This document shows, one piece after another, positions 29,731 to 36,776 of a stretch of 37,886 nt of DNA. Each line of letters begins with the position of its first letter. The first letter of the stretch is position 1. The translations under genes were made by a program, and so were the position numbers. This DNA is from a virus: positions 1-37,886 of IMG/VR virus record IMGVR_UViG_3300036820_000049; one strand, written 5' to 3'. The notes beneath the pieces were generated by a model, which was not told the origin of the DNA, did not search any database, and saw only the letters and a list, made by a program, of their open reading frames with translations.

Positions 29731-30176
29731 GCAGATTCCTTGGCAGCGAGGTGAATCGCAAGCGTTTCCACTGAACCGAAGACCGCGCGTGGCACCTTAA
29801 ACAGCCCAAGCGCGCCCTGGTAAACAATGGGCTCGCGAAAGATACGCGGGTTTTCAAAAACAAAGCACCATGGGCCGAACGCCCACGAAGCCTGCTCCTC
29901 CGCGACGGCCTCGGCGCGAACGCAATCGACCATCGTTACCATGCCGAGCAAAACGCCGCGACGATCGGAAGCTGATGAGAGCAGCGGGCGCATTAGGGCG
30001 AGCCCGATCTCGTTGTATCGCTCCATAACGAACGTCATGCCGTCCTGATCAAAGCGTTTGCCGGCATGGATGAGGAGATTGCCCCGGTAGTCGCTGCGCC
30101 AGGTGCGGTTCTCGATCCGCTTGGCTCCGGTAAGGACGGCGTCCGCCCAAGGCTGCTGAATCGACAGCGCTTTCAT
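29727..30176 (-). CDS. ASCH-domain protein
   Basis: A 149-residue protein. MKALSIQQPWADAVLTGAKR then IENRTWRSDYRGNLLIHAGK and GVLLGMVTMVDC...WCFVFENPRIF match the ASCH fold, in which the GAKRIENR loop is the likely ligand pocket. ASCH proteins bind RNA or modified nucleotides, and some are nucleases or amidohydrolases acting on modified cytidine. It lies next to the HNH-like gene upstream and overlaps the phosphoesterase gene downstream. Confidence 0.85.
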   Translation of the reverse strand: MKALSIQQPWADAVLTGAKRIENRTWRSDYRGNLLIHAGKRFDQDGMTFVMERYNEIGLALMRPLLSSASDRRGVLLGMVTMVDCVRAEAVAEEQASWAFGPWCFVFENPRIFREPIVYQGALGLFKVPRAVFGSVETLAIHLAAKESA

Positions 30177-30181
30177 TTCGC

Positions 30182-30490
30182 CTACGGTGATTCCAGCTTT
30201 ACCGTAAGTACTTTATTGAGCGCGCGCACCGCCGCTCGCCGATCTCTGAGCGCGAAGTTGATCGACAGCCAGCCCTTGGTGTCGTGACACTTCCGGCAAC
30301 CCGGCCGACCATTTTCCTCGGGGCAGGCGTAGCGGTGAGGTCCGAGATGCGCCCGGCCAATCAAATGCATCGCATCTGTTGCCGCGCCACCGCAAAAGTA
30401 GCATCGCTTGCCGTGCGCAGCGAAAACTCGGCGGTGAAACTCCGCCGCTTGAGTATTACGCTTGGGATTGGCTGACAGGGGTCGCGACAT
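30182..30490 (-). CDS. HNH-like zinc protein (NinG/recombination-type)
   Basis: A 102-residue protein from ATG 30490, 2 nt after the previous stop. AEFHRRVFAAHGKRCYFCGG opens a C-Y-F-C knuckle; then DAMHLIGRAHLGPHRY supplies His residues and GRPGCRKCHDTKG the second knuckle, the layout of small HNH-type proteins found in phage recombination regions. Nuclease activity on branched DNA is a reasonable guess. Just upstream lie an XRE-type regulator and a RusA-like resolvase. Confidence 0.7.
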   Translation of the reverse strand: MSRPLSANPKRNTQAAEFHRRVFAAHGKRCYFCGGAATDAMHLIGRAHLGPHRYACPEENGRPGCRKCHDTKGWLSINFALRDRRAAVRALNKVLTVKLESP

Positions 30491-30492
30491 GC

Positions 30493-30801
30493 CTAGTCCG
30501 TCAACTGCGGTTTGACGTCGTCGGCATTTGCCGGAAGTTCGCCAGTGCACCCAAGGGAAGCGATATAGTCTCGCAAATCGAGGTTGCAGAACTGGAGGAC
30601 CTTGCAAAGCGCATCGAACGCGACACCCTCGCCCGTCGTTAGGCGAATGACGACTTCGCGGTGAACGCCGATCGCTTTAGCAAGTTGGCTTGTATTCTCA
30701 AGCCGATGAAACTTTCGGATCGCATCGAGCTCTTGGCCGAACTTTACGTGGTCGAAACGGGAGTTTTCGTAACGAGAGGGCTTTTCAACTTGGTCGTTCA
30801 C
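30493..30801 (-). CDS. XRE-type helix-turn-helix regulator
   Basis: A 102-residue protein from GTG 30801 with AAAGGA upstream. Residues 35-75 are a Cro/CI-type helix-turn-helix (TSQLAKAIGVHREVVIRLTT then FDALCKVLQFCNLDLRDYIA). The C-terminal 20 residues are acidic and lack a dimerisation or peptidase domain. It is a candidate to bind the palindrome at 22831-22861 or the iterons, and the only obvious repressor-like protein in the window. It is inside the early operon, not next to the operator. Confidence 0.72.
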   Translation of the reverse strand: MNDQVEKPSRYENSRFDHVKFGQELDAIRKFHRLENTSQLAKAIGVHREVVIRLTTGEGVAFDALCKVLQFCNLDLRDYIASLGCTGELPANADDVKPQLTD

Positions 30802-30811
30802 TGGTTTCCTT

Positions 30812-31222
30812 TCAGGCGGCTTCTAAGAGTTCAACTTCAATATCGACGCAACGCGTGGCTTCGGTTCCCTTCGCTATCATGACCGAGCGCACACATGAGT
30901 CATTCTGGTAAACCGGACCCTCTAAAGAGTATAAGACGATCTTCGCACCAGCGTCTGCGTCGTGACGCGTACCATGATGCGTGATGCGGACGCTAACGGC
31001 GCGCACGCGCCGAGCCGTCGGCCAAAGCTGCTGACGCGTCGCGACGATAGCGTGCGCGCGACATGCCTCTTTGAAATCCTTCGCCACGGAGCTTAAAAAC
31101 AGCCCACCGCGCGCGCTGCGCCTATAGATGCGATTAACCGACACGATCGGACGCGGCACACGAAAGCGCAGCACCTGCGGCATAATGTCGATCTGCTGAA
31201 CGACGAAGGCTTCAGCAGTCAC
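30812..31222 (-). CDS. RusA-like Holliday junction resolvase
   Basis: A 136-residue protein from GTG 31222, overlapping the previous gene by 11 nt; a longer start at 31258 is possible. LRFRVPRPIVSVNRIYRRSA is the usual N-terminal strand-turn. The acidic site is HDADAGAK (D-x-D followed by Lys four residues later), with a further Asp in YQNDSCVRSV, corresponding to the three carboxylates and the Lys of RusA. Residues around IVLYSLEG diverge from the usual LDAL, so it is a distant member. It would cut four-way junctions formed in replication or recombination before packaging. Confidence 0.65.
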   Translation of the reverse strand: MTAEAFVVQQIDIMPQVLRFRVPRPIVSVNRIYRRSARGGLFLSSVAKDFKEACRAHAIVATRQQLWPTARRVRAVSVRITHHGTRHDADAGAKIVLYSLEGPVYQNDSCVRSVMIAKGTEATRCVDIEVELLEAA

Positions 31223-31487
31223 CGTTGACCTTTGGTAGCGACCCGAGGGCTGCTTCAATGGCCTTGCGCATACTGCCGCTCTCTTCGAACGTCGCTATCG
31301 CAGCATGAATCGCATCGTGCCGCAACGCATGTTTCTGAGCGTCACGCACACCGCTGAGGTATTGGTAGTCGAAGTCTGCCGGGTCGGCAAGTACGCGCCC
31401 TTCGATCTGTTCGTGCCCATCGAAGAACGCCTTGGTAAGTTTCTTGCCTTCGTGCTCGAAGTGGGGGTTGTCGCGGATGAGGTCCAT
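31212..31487 (-). CDS. Hypothetical early protein
   Basis: A 91-residue protein (MDLIRDNPHFEHEGKKLTKA...). It is acidic and helical with several His residues (DAQKHALRHDAIHAAIATFE). No recognised family. It starts 2 nt after the DUF5131 stop and overlaps the RusA-like gene, so it is translated in series with them. Confidence 0.6.
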   Translation of the reverse strand: MDLIRDNPHFEHEGKKLTKAFFDGHEQIEGRVLADPADFDYQYLSGVRDAQKHALRHDAIHAAIATFEESGSMRKAIEAALGSLPKVNGDC

Positions 31488-31489
31488 TT

Positions 31490-32293
31490 CTACTCCTTTG
31501 AAATTGATGGATATTCGCGAATGCGAAGGTCATCAGGAATCATGTCGTCGGTCGGCCTGAACGCCCCGACCTGTTTGAAAAAGAACGGAATGCTCATTGC
31601 CTTGCAGTCGTCGCGAATGTCGCGCGCCCATTGCAACTCCATCGGACGATTACCTCGGCCACTTTCGCCACCGACGATAATCCAATCCATATCGCGCAAA
31701 GCGATCACAGGAAGGTGGCCCAGTAACGGTTCACACGATAGGAAGCGCACCGCAGCTGGCGTCTCACGAAGCATATCTGAACGCCAGGCGTAATCGACGC
31801 TCTCGATGGATACGCCGAGCCAGACGTTGGGATAGGGCATCGTGCCGGGAACCACAAGACGATTTACAAAGCGCCCGTCAAACGAATTGCCGAGCCATTC
31901 AAGAGCCAGAAGCATCCGTCTCGTAGTCACGTCGCGGAGGTAGCGACGCATCCGCTCGGGGCGCTTCGTTAATACCTGGAAAGTGTGCGCGCTCGACGCA
32001 CCCATCACCGCAAAAACACCGTCGATATACGAGTCGGGCACGTCCCGGTGGAACAAGTCGCTCATTGAGTTGACGAATATACGGCGAGGCTTGCGCCACG
32101 AAAGCGGCTTTGCAAGAGCCTCTGGACGCAGCGTAAGATCGAACCCCTGCTCGAAGTGGTGGCCCGGTATACCGCGCCACCGCTCGGCAAAGGTCTTTGC
32201 ATAGCAATGATCGCAGCCTGGCGAAACCTCCGTGCATCCCGTTACAGGATTCCAGGTCGCGTCAGTCCACTCGATTGTACTTCGGTCGCTCAT
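31490..32293 (-). CDS. DUF5131 (phage Gp37/Gp68) radical SAM-like protein
   Basis: A 267-residue protein. WTDATWNPVTGCTEVSPGCD followed by HCYAK gives the Cys triad C-x6-C-x2-C characteristic of the family, which is predicted to hold a 4Fe-4S cluster. FQVLTKRPERM, PNVWLGVSIE, RFLSCEPLLG and DWIIVGGESGRGNRPM are the other conserved blocks; the last resembles an AdoMet-binding strand. The reaction is unknown; a link to nucleotide modification has been proposed for such phage proteins. It overlaps the small lipoprotein gene upstream (ATGA). Confidence 0.85.
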   Translation of the reverse strand: MSDRSTIEWTDATWNPVTGCTEVSPGCDHCYAKTFAERWRGIPGHHFEQGFDLTLRPEALAKPLSWRKPRRIFVNSMSDLFHRDVPDSYIDGVFAVMGASSAHTFQVLTKRPERMRRYLRDVTTRRMLLALEWLGNSFDGRFVNRLVVPGTMPYPNVWLGVSIESVDYAWRSDMLRETPAAVRFLSCEPLLGHLPVIALRDMDWIIVGGESGRGNRPMELQWARDIRDDCKAMSIPFFFKQVGAFRPTDDMIPDDLRIREYPSISKE

Positions 32294-32457
32294 GGGTTAC
32301 CCGGCACGTACGGCTGGCACGGCTGCGTATTGCACGGGCTCGGACAAACCTGTAGCCAACCGCATTTCTGATCTAACGGGGTGCAGCCGCCGAGAGCGGA
32401 GATTACAACGCCGAGCAGTAGAGCGACTGCGAAAGCGATGAGGTTAGCTTTCGTCAA
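32290..32457 (-). CDS. Cys-rich small lipoprotein, 55 residues
   Basis: TTG 32457 overlaps the previous stop (TTGA), and its own stop overlaps the DUF5131 start. The signal (LIAFAVALLLGVVISALGGC) ends in a lipobox-like LGGC at residue 25. The mature part has five further cysteines (LDQKCGWLQVCPSPC, QPCQP appear in order) and prolines. This reads like a bacterial or phage Rz1-type or exclusion lipoprotein; I cannot tell which. Confidence 0.55.
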   Translation of the reverse strand: MTKANLIAFAVALLLGVVISALGGCTPLDQKCGWLQVCPSPCNTQPCQPYVPGNP

Positions 32458-32699
32458 AACGGAATCTCCGGGTCATTCGGGTCGTTGGCGGGCGCAGTAG
32501 GTGCCGCCGGTTCCTTATGATGCGGGGCTTCAGGACCGCCGTCGCCGCAGATGTGACAGGGTTCCCATTGCGTGCCTACGCCGATGTCCACATCCATTCC
32601 GATGTATGCATGCGGTACGATCTCGCCTTGTTCGCCACCGAGCCACGCCAGGTGGTCTGCAGCACGGCGACCTACGTCGTGAAAGTAGCTGTCGTTCAT
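32454..32699 (-). CDS. Hypothetical protein with a small metal-binding motif
   Basis: An 81-residue protein from ATG 32699 (ATGA overlap with the tiny lipoprotein). MNDSYFHDVGRRAADHLAWL opens it; AYIGMDVDIGVGTQWEPCHICG carries a single C-H-I-C knuckle near the end, followed by a Pro/Ala/Asp-rich tail (PANDPNDPEIPF). Not recognised. Confidence 0.55.
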   Translation of the reverse strand: MNDSYFHDVGRRAADHLAWLGGEQGEIVPHAYIGMDVDIGVGTQWEPCHICGDGGPEAPHHKEPAAPTAPANDPNDPEIPF

Positions 32700-32761
32700 T
32701 CCGAATCGCTCGGGGTGCAGCCGCACAGCGCAATGAGGAGCGCGAGAGCGGCGTTACGCAT
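32696..32761 (-). CDS. Possible 21-residue lipoprotein peptide
   Basis: MRNAALALLIALCGCTPSDS: a basic start, a hydrophobic core and a Cys-Gly-Cys lipobox-like end. The start lies 8 nt inside the end of the previous gene and the stop overlaps the next ATG. Coupling and composition support translation, but the size is at the limit. It resembles a processed lipoprotein stub like that at 32290-32457. Confidence 0.35.
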   Translation of the reverse strand: MRNAALALLIALCGCTPSDSE

Positions 32762-32924
32762 ACGAGCATGACGGCCAATGCGGTCGGTGCCCGCAGTCGC
32801 AGGGGTACGCTTTTGCTTTTGCTGCGGCAGCTTCCCGCGCGCATTTTTGGCAGCAGTATGCGATGCCAACTTTCACGCACACCAAAGGCAAATCGCCGCC
32901 GCAGTTTTTGCATTGCCTCCTCAT
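32754..32924 (-). CDS. Zinc-ribbon protein, 56 residues
   Basis: ATG 32924 overlaps the preceding stop (ATGA). Knuckles C-K-N-C, C-C-Q-K-C and C-D-C-G-H (MRRQCKNCGGDL; IAYCCQKCAREAAA; YPCDCGHRPHW) suggest one or two zinc sites. The short Ala/Lys helix between them is basic. Nucleic-acid or protein binding is likely. Confidence 0.55.
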   Translation of the reverse strand: MRRQCKNCGGDLPLVCVKVGIAYCCQKCAREAAAAKAKAYPCDCGHRPHWPSCSYA

Positions 32925-33439
32925 TCCGCAACCTCTTTGATTCGTGCGTTGCAAGGCAACGTCTCTCCCGCTTTTGCAGGAACCGGGTCGAAGTCGTGGT
33001 CGTGGTCTGGATGCTCGCCGATATTGGCGGAGTCGTAAACTACGTCATTCGCGCATCCCAAGCAACGGAATAAAGCGATCGGCTCGTAGTCGTGTTCGTG
33101 GTCCTTTTGTGGCACTCCGCAAGTCAGGCAGGGTTCATTCTCGTCCATCGCGCAGGGCGATGTTGGCTCCCAAGCCGCTTTCGCTTTTGCGTCCGCAGCG
33201 GCAGCAATGGCGGCGCGGCACCGTTCAGCCTCTGCTACCGAGACAAGCACGTAATCGTGCTCCTTGCACCACGCCAGCACTTCTTCTGCCTTCTCGGCCT
33301 TCGCTTTTGCGGCTTCAGCAGCAGCAAATGCGGCGCGCATCCTGGCAAACTGCGCGAGCCCGAAGTTGCTGACTCTTCCAGGTGCGTAGAACGCAATCAG
33401 CGCCGCCAGCACTACCTCGTCGCTGTACTTCTCGTTCAT
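32921..33439 (-). CDS. Ala-rich helical protein with Cys/His C-terminus
   Basis: A 172-residue protein. Residues 1-30 (KYSDEVVLAALIAFYAPGRV) form a short compact segment, followed by an Ala/Lys/Glu coiled coil (AAFAAAEAAKAKAEKAEEVL). The rest contains PCLTCGVPQKDHEHDYEPIA and FRCLGCANDVV with more His, a repeated metal-binding pattern (C-x2-C and H-x-H clusters). Coupled at both ends by ATGA. Function unknown. Confidence 0.6.
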   Translation of the reverse strand: MNEKYSDEVVLAALIAFYAPGRVSNFGLAQFARMRAAFAAAEAAKAKAEKAEEVLAWCKEHDYVLVSVAEAERCRAAIAAAADAKAKAAWEPTSPCAMDENEPCLTCGVPQKDHEHDYEPIALFRCLGCANDVVYDSANIGEHPDHDHDFDPVPAKAGETLPCNARIKEVAE

Positions 33440-33615
33440 AGCGTTCCTTTCAAAACTCCAGGTATTTCAAGACGCCGTTGTCGCGGCACACCTGCTGCCT
33501 CCGGCTTGGGGGCGACAAGACCATCGGGTACCGGCGCGGCTGTCTGCCCGTCAGGCGAAATAAAGAAGGTCTTTTCTTGCGCCGGGAGTCGTGTCACCTT
33601 CACCTTATCACTCAT
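33436..33615 (-). CDS. Small hypothetical protein
   Basis: A 59-residue protein from ATG 33615, overlapping the end of its upstream neighbour by 8 nt. MSDKVKVTRLPAQEKTFFIS then a Pro/Ala-rich section and a basic end (RQRRLEIPGVL). Not recognised. The start at 33645 is discounted because it lies deep in the preceding gene. Confidence 0.45.
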   Translation of the reverse strand: MSDKVKVTRLPAQEKTFFISPDGQTAAPVPDGLVAPKPEAAGVPRQRRLEIPGVLKGTL

Positions 33616-33901
33616 CCTTCGTAGCCTCCTGTGCGCGGAAATCATGCGGAGTAACGCTTGGATCGTCGCTCCACGGGATAGGGTAGTCCGCGTGGTTTAT
33701 GTGTGTTCGCGATTGCCCGCAAAGTCTACACAACGCGCCGACCGTGTTCTCGGCGCTAACGCGGCTCGGACCCATCCAATCGCACTCGGCACAACGCGAA
33801 ATCTCATCGTATGCGCTCGGCTTCAACGTTCGCCCGCACCCTTCCGGGCAGAGTCCCGCGATAACGTACTGCGCGTGCGTATGTCTCTGCGCTCCGCTCA
33901 C
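33608..33901 (-). CDS. Zinc-ribbon protein, 97 residues
   Basis: GTG 33901 overlaps the previous stop (GTGA). CPEGCGRTLKPSAYDEISRC then AEC, and a second pair C-R-L-C (ALCRLCGQSRTHINH) with His, make two zinc sites. The C-terminal part has a Trp/Pro turn (YPIPWSDDPSVTPHDF). Frequent in phage early regions; function unknown. Confidence 0.55.
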   Translation of the reverse strand: MSGAQRHTHAQYVIAGLCPEGCGRTLKPSAYDEISRCAECDWMGPSRVSAENTVGALCRLCGQSRTHINHADYPIPWSDDPSVTPHDFRAQEATKDE

Positions 33902-34269
33902 TGTAGTTTCTCTCCTTGCGCGTTGCGCTGGCTTAGGGTGCGGCATTCGGCGCAAGGTCCGTAGCCCTCGTCGCAATCTCCAGCGCAGGGCGTTACCGGC
34001 TGCTGGAGGGAGCGTACCGTAGCCACCAATCGCGGTATATCTTCGCGAGCGTGCGCGATGAAAGCCACGTCGGGTTCCTCCCAGCACTCCCCTATCGGTG
34101 TGTCAACTGTGCGCTCGCTTTTCCCAGGTGAAATAAGCAACTGCTCCGCACTGTCGATGTGCGTCATTCCATCGTTGTCGATTCCCGCGCTGCGCCACGG
34201 CCCCGACGTAGCCCTAGCAGCGCGATCCTCAATCTCCTGGAGTTCCCGAGCACCTAGTGGCGATTCCAT
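33898..34269 (-). CDS. Conserved mobile-element hypothetical protein (ead-like)
   Basis: A 123-residue protein, one base after the radical SAM stop. LQEIEDRAARATSGPW at the start and DVAFIAHAREDIPRLVATVR in the middle are the conserved ends of a widespread phage and plasmid protein family, here followed by a Cys cluster (CAGDCDEGYGPCAECRTL). The family has no proven function. The acidic glutamate-rich body suggests a protein partner. Confidence 0.7.
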   Translation of the reverse strand: MESPLGARELQEIEDRAARATSGPWRSAGIDNDGMTHIDSAEQLLISPGKSERTVDTPIGECWEEPDVAFIAHAREDIPRLVATVRSLQQPVTPCAGDCDEGYGPCAECRTLSQRNAQGEKLQ

Positions 34270-35301
34270 TTATGCAGCCCTCCCTAAGTTGCGAAACGGA
34301 GCCGGCTCGTTGAGCCGCGGTTTGTATTCCTCGATCGGTGTCGTGCGCCATACCTGGGGGCTGTTGAAGTAGCGGCGCATATCGTAAGGGGCTCTCCTGT
34401 TCGGCCAATCGTGGCGTGGTGGCGGTGGGAACTTCTCAGGATCGTGCGGATAGTTAAGCGGAATAAACACCTGGCAGAACGGCTCGCCCCCCCAAGCGAT
34501 GACCTTCCGCGCCCGCTTAAAGCATTGCTCGATAGGCTCCAGGCCGAGAAGGCAGTACACGCGTTTCTTGCGGGGAGCAACGTCTTTGAGAATCCGCATC
34601 ATCCGCTCTACGTCGTCAGTCTCTTTGGTTTCATCGAGGCCGAATCGCCACGCTCCGCGCAAGATCGGCGACCAGCGCGCAAAGCACTCCTCGTCGAACG
34701 TCTTGGGCTCGAAGCCGCTGTTGGCATCCATGAGTGGAACGCCCGTTTCCTGATAGCGGCGGATGACGAAATCCTGATACTCTATCGGCGCAGCGGAAAG
34801 GTTATTGTCGCACAGCATCTTCGCCGGATAGAAGGCGCGGTTCAGTGCAAACTCCGCACCCTCGATTAGCGTCACGGGACAAAAGCTACAACCAAGAGGA
34901 CAGCCGCGCATCGCATAGATCATGCGGTACTCGCCGGGTTGTCGGTCGAACCGCGCATCCGGGGCTCCATGCACTTTCGTTTGCTTGCCGTTCACCGTGC
35001 GCCAGATGAAGGGGACTTCCACCCCTGTCTCAGCCGTGAATCGTTCGTGGTTCTGATTGAGCGCAGGTCCGCCAACCCAAATTTCGGCGTGCTCCTTTAC
35101 GGCAGAAGCAATGTCAATCGCCCGGTCAACGTGCCATGAGAAGATAACGGAAAGGCAGACGCGATCGTAACCTAGCGCCAGCATCGCGGAATCGCTGCCC
35201 GTAGTGGAAACTTCGTCGCCCTGAGCCGCCAGGTAGTTCGCCAACTTCGACGCCCCAAGGTTATAGTGCGGGTGCGAGCAGTTGACGACGAGGGACCTCA
35301 T
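34270..35301 (-). CDS. Phage radical SAM protein with cobalamin-domain-like N-terminus
   Basis: A 343-residue protein with GGAGAAAAG before the ATG. Residues 1-85 (LGASKLANYLAAQGDEV, VCLSVIFSWHVDRAIDIASA, EIWVGGPALN) have the alternating pattern of a B12-binding Rossmann domain, but the DxHxxG motif is missing. The radical SAM triad is RGCPLGCSFC (C134, C138, C141), followed by NNLSA and a GLDETKE segment. Such proteins methylate or rearrange difficult substrates. In phages this may serve nucleotide modification. Located between small zinc-ribbon genes; a second Fe-S protein (DUF5131) is 2 kb downstream. Confidence 0.85.
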   Translation of the reverse strand: MRSLVVNCSHPHYNLGASKLANYLAAQGDEVSTTGSDSAMLALGYDRVCLSVIFSWHVDRAIDIASAVKEHAEIWVGGPALNQNHERFTAETGVEVPFIWRTVNGKQTKVHGAPDARFDRQPGEYRMIYAMRGCPLGCSFCPVTLIEGAEFALNRAFYPAKMLCDNNLSAAPIEYQDFVIRRYQETGVPLMDANSGFEPKTFDEECFARWSPILRGAWRFGLDETKETDDVERMMRILKDVAPRKKRVYCLLGLEPIEQCFKRARKVIAWGGEPFCQVFIPLNYPHDPEKFPPPPRHDWPNRRAPYDMRRYFNSPQVWRTTPIEEYKPRLNEPAPFRNLGRAA

Positions 35302-35341
35302 CTTTTCTCCAGCAGTAAGGGGGGCTCTACTATGGGGGAAG

Positions 35342-35602
35342 TCATCCGCAGTGCCATGTGCCGTCCGGGTGATCGACGGCCCACTGCGTGAGGATGCACA
35401 CCTGCGCGAGATCGTGCCAGGTCAAGCCCATGGCCGGTCTTTCGGTCATTAGCGACACCATCACGTTAGCGGGCTTACCGTCGAGAGTTGACAATAATCC
35501 GGCCAGCCGCTCTGTGTTAAACAGTACGGTGCTCGACACTCTCCAAACGACGCCTTCCCGGCGAACCAGGTGGGCAGCGCAAAGGGGACACAACAGATTC
35601 AC
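35342..35602 (-). CDS. Small hypothetical protein with N-terminal CxxC
   Basis: An 86-residue protein from GTG 35602, chosen because it overlaps the preceding stop (GTGA). MNLLCPLCAAHLVRREGVVW opens with a zinc-binding knuckle. The rest (LLSTLDGKPANVMVSLMTER, LTWHDLAQVCILTQWAVDHP) is a helical domain. A start at 35857 would overlap the zinc protein gene almost completely. Not recognised. Confidence 0.5.
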   Translation of the reverse strand: MNLLCPLCAAHLVRREGVVWRVSSTVLFNTERLAGLLSTLDGKPANVMVSLMTERPAMGLTWHDLAQVCILTQWAVDHPDGTWHCG

Positions 35603-36018
35603 GATGTCCTCACTTTTCTGGTTGCCCTTGCAACGCAAGAACGGCACCGTGAAGCCTGTCGGCTGGAGATGGGAACTCCGCAATCCAAGCAGTTCGGCAT
35701 GGGCTTCGCATTGCTGCTGAGGTAACACGCGACGCACCGTTTGGAGCGATAATCGGTTACCGACTCGCCGCAGTCCGCGCATTTTTTCTTTGACTGCCGC
35801 GTGCTCTGCCGAGCGCGGTCGTACTCCCGCTGGGCGGCAATCCGACAACTCGAGCAATAGATCGAACGAGCGCGCCTTAGATTACCGCAGGCACAGAGCG
35901 ACCCCGACGCGTCTACAGGGCTTCGGTCGAGTAATCCGCTCAATGTGATTTCTCGCATGAAATCCGGGGCGGATAGTCGCCAGATCCAGTGCTCCGCTTT
36001 CACCGCTGTCGTCGTCAT
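35599..36018 (-). CDS. Multi-zinc-ribbon protein
   Basis: A 139-residue protein from ATG 36018, overlapping the DnaC-like stop (ATGA). Three Cys pairs units appear: CACGNLRRARSIYCSSC, KCADCGESVTDYRSKRC and NCLDCGVPISSRQASRC, each a C-x(1-2)-C...C-x2-C ribbon separated by basic linkers. Residues 1-40 are a separate helical segment. Three similar ribbons in a row suggest binding of a nucleic-acid strand. The gene follows the helicase loader, so it may be part of the replication complex. Confidence 0.6.
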   Translation of the reverse strand: MTTTAVKAEHWIWRLSAPDFMREITLSGLLDRSPVDASGSLCACGNLRRARSIYCSSCRIAAQREYDRARQSTRQSKKKCADCGESVTDYRSKRCVACYLSSNAKPMPNCLDCGVPISSRQASRCRSCVARATRKVRTS

Positions 36019-36776
36019 GCGCGCATCCGATACGAGCGTCCGGTGAGTTCGAGGATCTGGCACATTTCGCGTAACCGATCGATGATGGCGACACTCATCG
36101 ACTGGTTCAGGCCCTTCTCGCTCCAGCTAATGGCGAGCTGCGCGGGGCCGCAGTTCGAGGTCGCGAGCAATGGGCGGTTTTCCGCGTAGCGTGCGTTGAT
36201 AAGCTTGTAAAACTTCTCAGACACCCATGCGCTGAAGTTCACCTTATCGAGGTCATCGAGAACAAGGAGCGGCACACGCGCGAGCTTGCCGATGATATCG
36301 GATTCGCCGTTTTTGATGCGGCCGTCGTGCCCGTACGTGGCGAGGATAGCATCGATGACACCGGAGGCGGTCCGATATGTGCCGGCGATTCCGCGATCCG
36401 CGGCGGCTAGAAGCGTCCCCGAGCAGAGATGCGTTTTGCCAAGGCCGGTTGAGCCATAGAGCCAAAAGCCGCGCAGTCCCGGAACGTTCGCGACAAGGCC
36501 GTCGACGACGTCGCGCGCCATGGTCAATGCCTGTGGGTTGCCAGGCGGAGAGTAAAAATACTCGAGCGCGCTTTCTTGAAAGCGCGGACTGATTTCTGAG
36601 ATTCTTCGGGCCTCGTCGATGCGGCGCTGCTGGTCAGCTTCCAGCATCGCTTGCCGGGTATTCGTGCGGATCCGTTCATCGCGGAGCCGGCGTTCGTCGG
36701 GAGAGAGGTTGCGTTCGTGTTCGAGCAACGTGTCGAGCGATTGAAAATACCCTGGGCGTCCATCGAACAGGTTCAC
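36015..36776 (-). CDS. DnaC-like helicase loader (AAA+ ATPase)
   Basis: A 253-residue protein from GTG 36776 (GTGA overlap). The N-terminal 75 residues are helical with EHERNLSPDERRLRDERI, the helicase-interacting region. The AAA+ core follows: GSTGLGKT (108-115), LLVLDDLDK (170-178) and the sensor LLATSN, with an arginine-finger-like DRLREMC near the end. The layout is that of DnaC/IstB and phage P-like loaders. It should load the host replicative helicase at the phage origin. Directly behind the presumed initiator, as in lambda O-P. Confidence 0.85.
   Translation of the reverse strand: MNLFDGRPGYFQSLDTLLEHERNLSPDERRLRDERIRTNTRQAMLEADQQRRIDEARRISEISPRFQESALEYFYSPPGNPQALTMARDVVDGLVANVPGLRGFWLYGSTGLGKTHLCSGTLLAAADRGIAGTYRTASGVIDAILATYGHDGRIKNGESDIIGKLARVPLLVLDDLDKVNFSAWVSEKFYKLINARYAENRPLLATSNCGPAQLAISWSEKGLNQSMSVAIIDRLREMCQILELTGRSYRMRA

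Noticed and set aside
35342-35857. A 171-residue gene starting at ATG 35857
   Set aside because: Its first half overlaps the multi-zinc-ribbon gene in another frame; the GTG at 35602 with GTGA coupling explains the rest.
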